Assembly (NCBI GenBank): GCA_964409645.1
Contig: CAYPEK010000163.1
Location: 1 to 6,855, forward strand
DNA length: 6,855 nucleotides
Origin: CAYPEK01 sp964409645
Lineage (GTDB): Bacteria > UBP15 > UBA6099
Reading direction: 5' to 3'
In this document: positions 1-5,161 of the stretch, piece after piece
Layout of the letters: every line of letters begins with the position of its first letter
How positions within the stretch are numbered: position 1 is the first letter of the stretch
Notes under the pieces: model-generated
Databases searched by the model: none
The model's input: the letters and a program-made list of their open reading frames with translations, nothing else
Told to the model about the DNA's origin: nothing
Position numbers and translations under genes: made by a program

Positions 1-590
1 AACGCCCACAGAGCGATGTTCGCCGCTGGCGCGCGGCTGCGCCTTCGCAGCGCATACAGAGCCACGATCAGCGCCGAGGCAAGCGAGCCCTCATTGTGGT
101 CTCCCAGAGCAGACACGGAAATGTATATAAAAATAGGCGGCGCGAAAGCCGTGAGCAGCACATAGACAATCGACGCTGGAGTCACCGGAAAGCCGGGTCC
201 CGACTCCTTCTCATTCGCGATCATCAGAATAATCAGGAGAACCACGAGCATCGTCAGCACGCTCGTTGTGAATCCGAGCATTTTGAGCGCGAAGATATTC
301 CTTCCGAAAATCAGGAAGTAAGGTATCGCGGCGACACCTTCCACGAAAATCCCGTTTTCATATCTTTCCGGAAGGTATTCGAAATATTTCAACCTCATTC
401 CGTGGTCTATGATATCCGAAGCAATCGCGCCCGTGTGGCACTGTTCGCGCGTTGTTTTCAGCAGAGCCGGATGATACACGAAACGCGCCGTGAACAGAAC
501 CATCGCCGCGAAAGCATACAGCACCACGGCCCTCGCTATCTTGCTCTTCGCCGATGGTTCCGGCTTCGCCTGCGCATTTTTGCCCGTCAT
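1..590 (-). CDS. Multi-pass inner-membrane protein, possibly a GT-C-like glycosyltransferase (3' end outside window)
   Basis: This frame is open from an ATG at 590 to the window edge and gives the first 196 residues. Residues 1-17 are polar and lysine-rich. Hydrophobic stretches lie at about 19-38, 85-96, 99-125, 139-162 and 169-181. Between the first two is a polar loop of about 45 residues with D59, D62 and an EYLPERYENG segment. After the fourth comes a GDHNEGS motif (163-169). A first membrane helix, then a long acidic extracytoplasmic loop, then clustered helices is the layout of GT-C glycosyltransferases (PMT/ArnT type) that use polyprenyl-phosphate sugars. That assignment is inference; a plain polytopic membrane protein of unknown function is the alternative. 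The start overlaps the stop of the nucleotidyltransferase by 4 bases (ATGA), and GAGG lies 10 bases upstream, which favours translational coupling. The membrane-protein call is firm; the enzymatic one is weak. Confidence 0.7.
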   Translation of the reverse strand, partial: MTGKNAQAKPEPSAKSKIARAVVLYAFAAMVLFTARFVYHPALLKTTREQCHTGAIASDIIDHGMRLKYFEYLPERYENGIFVEGVAAIPYFLIFGRNIFALKMLGFTTSVLTMLVVLLIILMIANEKESGPGFPVTPASIVYVLLTAFAPPIFIYISVSALGDHNEGSLASALIVALYALRRRSRAPAANIALWA

Positions 591-1543
591 ATCGTGCCAG
601 CCTCGCATTTGCAGCGTCCGCCCGGAAAAATCACCGAGCTTTCCACATCCGTTTCATCCGTGACTTCCGAACCGGCGGCGATCAGCGTGTTGACGATGCG
701 CACCGGCTTGCGGACCGCGGCCCCCGGCCCGATCACGCTCCTCACCACCTCCGCGCCGGGATGCACCGACGCCGTATCGTCGATAATGCTCCTGCCCGCC
801 GCGTCCGCGACGATGAGATTGCTCAACAGCAAATCCTCCGGCGTGTTGATATTGATCTCCACCCTGCCCGGTGAACATGTAGTCACGCGAGCGCCGGAGT
901 CTATCAGAATCCGGATCGAGTCCGTCAGTTCGTACTCGTTCCTGAGTTGCGAGCGCGGAGTCTTGCGGATCGCTTCGAATATCGATTGCCTGAAAATATA
1001 TATCCCACATCCGCGCGTGTCGCTTACAAACCTGTCCGGCTTCTCGACAACTCTGACCGCGCGGCCTTCTTCGTCCGTTACCACCGCGAAACTACGCGCC
1101 ACCGCCTCCTGCGGCGAATTCCCCACCACGAACAACGCCGCGTCCGCCCCGGAATCAGGGAACGAGGCGAGCGCTCCGCCGATTCGAGGGCCGTAAACAA
1201 ACGTGTCGCCCAACAGCACCATAAACGGCCCATCGAGCGCGCCTTCGAAAAGCGAGAGGCTGTGCGCGATGCCCTGCGCTCCGGTCTGCACTGTGAATTC
1301 GAGAGAAATTTCCGGTGGCGCCATCTCACGGAGGGGCGCTTCCATCCCCTCCGAATTGCCCGCGAACAGGACGCGGCGCACACCGGCGCCGGCGAGCATT
1401 TCAAACTGCCGCCGCGCCAGAGGTGTATTGCCGATCGGCAAAAAGCTTTTGGGGAGTCCGGCCCCGAGAGCGGCAATCCGGCTGCCCGCCCCCGCCGCCA
1501 GCACAACACATGTGTCCACCGGCCCCATTACCCGTCCCGTCAT
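587..1543 (-). CDS. Sugar-1-phosphate nucleotidyltransferase with C-terminal left-handed beta-helix tail
   Basis: This 318-residue protein has the NTP_transferase fold. Family members join a sugar-1-phosphate to an NTP, giving an NDP-sugar and pyrophosphate in the cytoplasm. Visible signatures are LAAGAGSR (15-22) with P31-K32 for nucleotide binding, QTGAQGIAHSL (86-96), the metal-site LLGD (110-113), VEKP (166-169), GCGIYIF (178-184), NEYELTDSI (202-210) and NTPEDL (233-238). From about 250 on, short hexapeptide-like turns (SVIGPGAAV, SSVIFPG) indicate a small left-handed beta-helix, as in the RmlA-long/GlmU-like group. The second metal-site position, usually Asp in RmlA, appears to be Asn (N231 or N233), as in GlmU. 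The sugar and nucleotide cannot be read from sequence. The ATG at 1543 overlaps the stop of the propeller gene by 4 bases. No strong ribosome site precedes it, so M6 (1528), closer to the usual family start, is possible. The stop overlaps the next gene in the same way. Confidence 0.9.
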   Translation of the reverse strand: MTGRVMGPVDTCVVLAAGAGSRIAALGAGLPKSFLPIGNTPLARRQFEMLAGAGVRRVLFAGNSEGMEAPLREMAPPEISLEFTVQTGAQGIAHSLSLFEGALDGPFMVLLGDTFVYGPRIGGALASFPDSGADAALFVVGNSPQEAVARSFAVVTDEEGRAVRVVEKPDRFVSDTRGCGIYIFRQSIFEAIRKTPRSQLRNEYELTDSIRILIDSGARVTTCSPGRVEININTPEDLLLSNLIVADAAGRSIIDDTASVHPGAEVVRSVIGPGAAVRKPVRIVNTLIAAGSEVTDETDVESSVIFPGGRCKCEAGTI

Positions 1544-3549
1544 CCGGATGCCCGGAGCACTTTCAGCACTCCGTCCTCGAAAAACACGAGATAACCGCCC
1601 GACACCTGTATCCAGTTTATATCTTTGTCGGTTTCGTATCTCGAAACCCTCGTTATATTCGACAGGTCCCGCGTATCATAGACGTCTATGTAGCGCTTGC
1701 TCTTCTGTCCGCGGATTTCGTGCAGCAGATAGACGTAATCGCCGTCGGCCGCGGCCATGCGCTGCATTCCTATCAGATCGACGTATTCGCCCGTTACCCT
1801 CGGATGCGCCGGGTCGGAGATGTCGTACACCTTAAAGTACGGCATCTTATCGCCCTTCAGTTCCGGCGAACCCTCCTTCGGCGTCCCGATTATGAAAAGC
1901 TTGCCGCCGATCACCACCGGGTCCGACATCCCAAGGAAATCCGCCGCCAGCGACGAAGCTTCAACCGGTTTTTCGGGATTCGACACATCGAGGAAAAGCA
2001 TCTTCGTTTTCGTCAGCAGGAAAAGCGAATTCCCGACCGCCGCTCCGGCATAAACCGCCTCGCCCGCCTTATAAACAGTCTTCTGCACCGGTTTGCCCGG
2101 GTTCGACACATCCAGAATCGCCACGCCCGCCTCGCGCATCCCAACATACAGGACACCCGAACCGAACGACATGAATTTCGGGTATCCCGCCAGCGGAAGC
2201 GACCCGACGATGCGCGGCATGTCCGGATTGGCCGCGTCTATCGCCAGCAACACATACTTCTTGTCCGCCGTCTCGTACGCAACATACACGTAAGAGCCGT
2301 TCGACGCCATCAGTACGAAAACGCTCGCGCCTGCATAGTCGATCCGATAGTTGGCTTTCGGCGCCGGATTCTTCACGTCCGAAACGTCTATGAACATGAG
2401 ATCGCGCTGATTCAGATTTTCTTCGCCCGTCACAATCTCCGCTTCGTTCGGAAATATCAGCATGTTGCCCTGAAACAGGAACGCCATCGGGTCGGCCCCG
2501 ATCTTCATTTTCGATATCTCCTGCGGCGTTTCGAAGAAATGTATTTTTCCCGCGACATTGACCGTGGCCGAGTCGCGGCTGGCGATCATCCCGTCGTATA
2601 TCTCATACTCAAAAACATACCTGCCGGGGGCTTGCGGAACGAATGACGCAACCGGCGTGTCCCAGCCGGTTATTTCCGTTTTGGGACCTATTATCTGCCG
2701 CCAAGTCGTCCGGTACGTCTTGCCGTCCGCCGGCGGCGTGTTGCCGTTCAGCCCCACATTAACACCGATCGCCGACTCGATGTCCGGCCCGGCGTTCGCA
2801 TCCACACCCGCATTGCCGCCTATTTCCACAGGCATTTTCAACTGCTTCACTTTCGACAAATCCACCGGCTCGGGAGCGCCCACATCTCCGGGCTCCTGCG
2901 GCACCGGCTTCTCCGGCTCCGTCGCCACCGGCGCTCCTTCAAGATTTCCGGATACCGCATAAATCACCGGCTGATCCGGCTTCAGCGTCAGCTTCACGCT
3001 CTCGTCGTAAAGCGGCCTGTCGCCGGGATTGTCCTTCTCCTGAAACGCTCTTATCCTTATTTTTATCTCTTTGCCGGTTGTCAACCCGTAAACCGTTAAT
3101 TTCAGATCGTCGTTGTCCCCGCGCAGCACATCCGCGTCGAAAACTTTTGCCGGCTCCGAAATAACCGTCGTGTTGTCACGGCTCACCGTCAGGTCAATTT
3201 CGCCGCCGTCCGGATCGGGCGACGGAACAGTCAGCATATAAAGCCCGGCGTTTCCGCACGTGCCGCCCGCCTGCGGATAGTGGAATATGACCGAGAGCTT
3301 TCCCTTGCCGGATTTCACGCTCGAATTGTTCGGCTGACTCGGTTCGCCCGACGGCGCATTCTGCTGCATGCTGTCCGGGCTCATCAAATCGGGGCTGAGC
3401 GTCTTGGCCGCCGGCGTCGTTGTTTTCGTTTTGGGCGTCTCTTTTTTCGTCGAGGTCGTTTTTTTCGAAGTCGCAGCCGTCGCCGTCAGAGAGATTATCA
3501 GAAATATCGCGACGACCGCCGCTTTGGTTGTTTTCCTGATTATTTTCAT
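1540..3549 (-). CDS. Secreted protein with PKD-like domain and six-repeat LVIVD-type beta-propeller
   Basis: I start this 669-residue protein at the ATG at 3549. AAAGG lies 6 bases upstream, and the start gives a clean signal peptide: KIIRKTTK, a hydrophobic core (about 11-21), then an ATA site near residue 25. ATGs at 3555 and 3573 are less well placed. Order: signal peptide 1-25; Lys/Thr/Ser/Pro-rich linker to about 80; a beta-rich domain, about 83-190; a Pro/Glu linker; a PKD/REJ-like domain (249-332, with NAGPD, WRQIIGP, GRYVFEYEIYDG); then a propeller to the end. The propeller has six repeats of the type hydrophobic-D-V-S-N-P-x-x-P, near 383, 433, 476, 517, 571 and 619, matching the LVIVD repeat. 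Such proteins are exported and thought to bind partners or surface material; no catalytic motif is seen. It leads an operon with a nucleotidyltransferase and a membrane protein, which suggests a surface or envelope role. Its ligand is unknown. Confidence 0.88.
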   Translation of the reverse strand: MKIIRKTTKAAVVAIFLIISLTATAATSKKTTSTKKETPKTKTTTPAAKTLSPDLMSPDSMQQNAPSGEPSQPNNSSVKSGKGKLSVIFHYPQAGGTCGNAGLYMLTVPSPDPDGGEIDLTVSRDNTTVISEPAKVFDADVLRGDNDDLKLTVYGLTTGKEIKIRIRAFQEKDNPGDRPLYDESVKLTLKPDQPVIYAVSGNLEGAPVATEPEKPVPQEPGDVGAPEPVDLSKVKQLKMPVEIGGNAGVDANAGPDIESAIGVNVGLNGNTPPADGKTYRTTWRQIIGPKTEITGWDTPVASFVPQAPGRYVFEYEIYDGMIASRDSATVNVAGKIHFFETPQEISKMKIGADPMAFLFQGNMLIFPNEAEIVTGEENLNQRDLMFIDVSDVKNPAPKANYRIDYAGASVFVLMASNGSYVYVAYETADKKYVLLAIDAANPDMPRIVGSLPLAGYPKFMSFGSGVLYVGMREAGVAILDVSNPGKPVQKTVYKAGEAVYAGAAVGNSLFLLTKTKMLFLDVSNPEKPVEASSLAADFLGMSDPVVIGGKLFIIGTPKEGSPELKGDKMPYFKVYDISDPAHPRVTGEYVDLIGMQRMAAADGDYVYLLHEIRGQKSKRYIDVYDTRDLSNITRVSRYETDKDINWIQVSGGYLVFFEDGVLKVLRASG

Positions 3550-3555
3550 ACTCAT

Positions 3556-3560
3556 CCTTT
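3556..3560 (-). promoter_or_regulatory. Ribosome binding site of the propeller gene
   Basis: AAAGG on the minus strand ends 6 bases before the ATG at 3549. It directly abuts the ATG at 3555, leaving no room for that start, and lies inside the longer reading that would begin at 3573. It therefore decides the start in favour of 3549. Confidence 0.6.
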
Positions 3561-3566
3561 GGCCGG

Positions 3567-3595
3567 TTGGCATCGCCGGGTTTTAAGGTTATTAT
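3567..3595 (+). promoter_or_regulatory. Predicted sigma70-type promoter for the radical SAM gene
   Basis: TTGGCA (3567-3572, one mismatch to TTGACA) is followed after exactly 17 bases by TATTAT (3590-3595, one mismatch to TATAAT). Initiation would be near 3602, giving a leader of about 80 bases before the ATG at 3683. The -10 shares five of its six positions with the opposite-strand -10, so the two promoters should exclude each other. Prediction only. Confidence 0.5.
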
Positions 3596-3618
3596 AACAT
3601 CGCGGGAGCAAGAGGCAA
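3591..3618 (-). promoter_or_regulatory. Predicted sigma70-type promoter (extended -10) for the leftward operon
   Basis: On the minus strand, TTGCCT (3618-3613) is followed after 16 bases by a perfect TATAAT (3596-3591). A TGT directly before it gives the extended form TGnTATAAT (3599-3591). Initiation would fall near 3584, leaving a leader of about 35 bases before the ATG at 3549. This is the only strong promoter-like sequence ahead of the three-gene unit. Prediction only; its -10 overlaps that of the opposite promoter. Confidence 0.6.
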
Positions 3619-3682
3619 ATTGTAACCTCGCACGGAGAGGCCCGGCAAACACCCCTCCGATCCGTCCGGCCCGGGAGCCTTG

Positions 3683-4567
3683 ATGACAATTCCGAGAATT
3701 CCTCTTAGGAAGGCGCTTATAAAAATCAGTTACGCCTGCAACAACCGGTGCGTGTTCTGCCACGCGCGGCCGAACGAGGTCGTCGCTCCGCTCGCGCCGG
3801 AAGCGGTACTCGAAAAGATGCGCGCCGCCGCCGGGATGGGTATGGAGATGATCGTTTTCTCGGGCGGCGAGCCGACCCTCCGCAAAGACCTTCCATCACT
3901 CGCACTTGAAGCCGCCGGAATGGGTTTGCAGGTGGGCCTCGTCACAAATGCGCGGATGCTCTCTTACGAGGATTATTTCAACAAATTGTTCGATTCCGGA
4001 CTCAGGTACGCGCTTATCTCTCTTCACGGGCCGGACGCGGCGACTCACGACCGTCTCACAGGGATTGAATCGTTCGAACAAACACTCGCCGGGTTGGCAA
4101 GATGCGCCGAGGCGGGCGTGAACGTGACTGTGAACACTGTTATCGTTCGCGAAAACATAGGACGTCTCGACGATATCGCGGCGCTGGTTTCGCGGTACGA
4201 AGGCGCGGCGCTCAAATTCGCTTTCGTCGAGCCGAAAGGCGCCGCGCTCGACGACTTCGACTCGATCGTACCGGACATCTCCGCCGCAGCAGCAGCGTTG
4301 AACAACTTGTTCGGCGACAACGATAACCTCTTCTGCGACGGATTCACGCCATGCCTCATCCCGGAGTTCGCACAACGCAACGACGACCTGTTCACACACG
4401 GAATCGAGTATATGAGCGAAGTGTACGAAGACGGCTTTTTTCCGGTAGATCACGGAGCGCGCGCGTTCGCGCCGCAGTGCGAAAACTGCTCCGCGAAAAC
4501 CGCCTGCTACGGAATCTATCGCGACTACCTCGCCCGCCGCGGCGCAACGGAGTTCGTGCAGTTATAA
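3683..4567 (+). CDS. Radical SAM enzyme with cysteine-rich SPASM/twitch-like C-terminus
   Basis: This 294-residue cytoplasmic protein should bind a [4Fe-4S] cluster that cleaves S-adenosylmethionine to start radical chemistry. The cluster ligands are C19, C23 and C26 (CNNRCVFC), followed by the SAM-contacting SGGEPT (60-65) and, later, the strand motifs LVTNA and ISLHG of the partial TIM barrel. The C-terminal third adds C218, C224, C266, C269 and C275. The last three form CxxCxxxxxC followed by GIYRDY, typical of SPASM/twitch auxiliary-cluster domains found in peptide- and protein-modifying or cofactor-making members. The substrate cannot be deduced. I choose the ATG at 3683 because GGGAG (3673-3677) lies 5 bases before it; the TTG at 3680 is too close. 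The gene stands alone, divergent from the propeller operon and convergent with the small minus-strand gene, whose stop is only 26 bases away. No precursor peptide or maturation partner is seen nearby. Confidence 0.9.
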   Translation: MTIPRIPLRKALIKISYACNNRCVFCHARPNEVVAPLAPEAVLEKMRAAAGMGMEMIVFSGGEPTLRKDLPSLALEAAGMGLQVGLVTNARMLSYEDYFNKLFDSGLRYALISLHGPDAATHDRLTGIESFEQTLAGLARCAEAGVNVTVNTVIVRENIGRLDDIAALVSRYEGAALKFAFVEPKGAALDDFDSIVPDISAAAAALNNLFGDNDNLFCDGFTPCLIPEFAQRNDDLFTHGIEYMSEVYEDGFFPVDHGARAFAPQCENCSAKTACYGIYRDYLARRGATEFVQL

Positions 4568-4593
4568 ACATCCATTATGTATGTTTGATTATT

Positions 4594-4803
4594 TCAGACA
4601 GCAACGCTTCTGGCGTGTGCGATTTCGCTCAGGTTGATCGGTCTGATCTGAGATGCGAAAAGAGTAACCACAGCGATCGTTTCACCGGCGATCGTTGCGA
4701 ACTCGACATCGAATCCCTCACCATTCTTATGCAAGAAAACAACCGTTCCAATATCTCCGCTGACCAACCCATGATCCGGCAAATCCTCAGTCAGCGCCAC
4801 CAT
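4594..4803 (-). CDS. Small DUF4926-family protein (start uncertain)
   Basis: The protein is 69 residues if it starts at the ATG at 4803. It matches what I recall of DUF4926, a small beta-rich domain of unknown function: VALTEDLPDHGL, then SGDIGTVV, then a VEF strand, then GETIAVVTL and ASQIRPI, ending with the EIAHAR tail. Full-length members usually have about five more residues (like KELE) before this ATG. Those codons are present, but they begin with ACG at 4818, which sits 9 bases after a strong GGAGGGG. The true start may therefore be that ACG, a lost ATG, or the weaker ATG at 4803. The same frame stays open up to a GTG at 4890, but that stretch overlaps the DUF6883 relic in another frame and does not look like DUF4926. 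DUF4926 genes commonly follow a DUF6883 gene, which fits the overlapping relic. Function unknown; the pair is sometimes suspected to be accessory or toxin-antitoxin-like, without proof here. Confidence 0.72.
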   Translation of the reverse strand: MVALTEDLPDHGLVSGDIGTVVFLHKNGEGFDVEFATIAGETIAVVTLFASQIRPINLSEIAHARSVAV

Positions 4804-4955
4804 TTCAAGTTCTTTCGTCGCACCGATCCCCTCCCCCTCGGATATGCCGTCACAAATAACGGCCCTGTTTCTCCAATTCTTACAAACCACACAGATCGAA
4901 TCATTGGCCGAGCACCCGAAGGAGTTTCGATCTCTCCTAATATTATGTACTTATA
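4791..4955 (-). pseudogene. 5'-truncated relic of a DUF6883-like gene
   Basis: A minus-strand frame is open from just after a TGA (4958-4956) to a TGA at 4793-4791, 54 codons. It reads YKYIILGEI, TPSGARP, then IRSVWFVRIGE and PLFVTAYP. This resembles the C-terminal third of DUF6883, where a GxxxTPSG turn is followed by VRTVWxx..G and PRFVTAYP. The N-terminal two thirds expected for the family (about 100 residues) are absent. Upstream in this frame are a stop and AT-rich sequence, then the REPIN-like element. The only ATG inside (4904) would give a 37-residue peptide lacking the rest of the domain. The end overlaps the start of the DUF4926 gene, the arrangement expected for an intact DUF6883-DUF4926 pair. 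I read it as a decayed leader gene whose 5' part was lost. The family name is from memory of the motif, so confidence is moderate. Confidence 0.6.
4828..4839 (-). promoter_or_regulatory. Strong Shine-Dalgarno-like purine run ahead of the DUF4926 gene
   Basis: The minus strand reads GAGGGGGAGGGG, ending 9 bases before an in-frame ACG (4818-4816) and 24 bases before the in-frame ATG at 4803. The spacing suits the ACG, not the ATG. It also lies in the coding frame of the DUF6883 relic (PRGRG), so chance purine richness is possible. Confidence 0.4.
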
Positions 4956-5003
4956 TCAAACTGAATTATTTTATAACAGCCGATAAAAAGTATAAATACT
5001 CTG

Positions 5004-5026
5004 GGAGTGCGGCGACCCGGCGCCGC
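5004..5026 (+). repeat. Left REP arm with hairpin
   Basis: GGAGT leads into GCGGCG (5009-5014), loop 5015-5020 and CGCCGC (5021-5026). It is the exact reverse complement of 5111-5133 over all 23 bases. No T-run follows, so it is unlikely to be an intrinsic terminator on the plus strand. Confidence 0.8.
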
Positions 5027-5110
5027 CCGACTGCCGGCGGCCTGACGACGGCATAAATAATTCCATAAAATCCGAATTCAATGCGTAACTAAACAGCAAC
5101 AAATACAAGA

Positions 5111-5133
5111 GCGGCGCCGGGTCGCCGCACTCC
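5111..5133 (-). repeat. Right REP arm with hairpin, possible dnaE transcript end
   Basis: Read on the minus strand, this arm starts about 28 bases after the dnaE stop. The hairpin (5128-5111) is followed by TCTTGTATTTGTTG, a moderately U-rich tail. It could slow or end dnaE transcription or shield the mRNA 3' end, as REP hairpins are known to do. A true terminator would have a cleaner T-run. Confidence 0.7.
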
Positions 5134-5161
5134 ACAAATTGCTTATTTTTTGTTGATATTT

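Larger units (their letters stand above)
5004..5133. repeat. REPIN-like element: two inverted REP sequences around an 84-base spacer
   Basis: Two exact 23-base copies in opposite orientation bound this 130-base element. Each copy begins GGAG and contains its own hairpin (GCGGCG, six-base loop ACCCGG, CGCCGC). A GGAG or GTAG tetranucleotide beside a short GC-rich hairpin is the known layout of REP sequences moved by RAYT (TnpA_REP, Y1-type) transposases, and an inverted pair is the mobile unit called REPIN. The spacer (5027-5110) is GC-rich at its left end, then AT-rich, and shows no reading frame I can support. The element fills the gap between the end of dnaE and the DUF6883 relic. No RAYT gene is in the window, so mobilisation in trans is inferred. 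Confidence 0.75.

Noticed and set aside
96..1196. A 366-codon open frame on the plus strand
   Set aside because: It is antisense to two well-supported minus-strand genes, with Arg/Ser-rich low-information composition and no motif.
1315..2646. A 443-codon open frame on the plus strand
   Set aside because: It lies antisense to the propeller and nucleotidyltransferase genes, is unusually rich in Arg and His, has no recognisable domain or ribosome site, and is explained by the GC-rich codon pattern of the real genes.
3194..3763. A 189-codon minus-strand frame crossing the divergent promoter region
   Set aside because: It overlaps the signal peptide region of the propeller gene in another frame and the start of the radical SAM gene, and its product is charged and has no family features.
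4568..4593. A possible bidirectional terminator between the convergent radical SAM and DUF4926 genes
   Set aside because: The 26-base gap contains only a 4-bp ACAT/ATGT pairing, with no GC stem or clear T-tract.
4921..4938. A short inverted repeat (GGAG / CTCC with a 9-10 base loop) resembling a terminator or operator
   Set aside because: The stem is only 5 bp, no T-run follows on either strand, and it lies within the coding relic.
4844..5056. A 70-codon plus-strand frame running into the left REP arm
   Set aside because: There is no ribosome site or motif; it is antisense to the DUF6883 relic and reads through the REP hairpin, so it is most likely chance.
5027..5110. The spacer between the REP arms as the missing N-terminal part of the DUF6883-like gene
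   Set aside because: Minus-strand frames here show none of the expected N-terminal family residues and carry stops or AT-rich codons, so no trace of the missing part can be supported.
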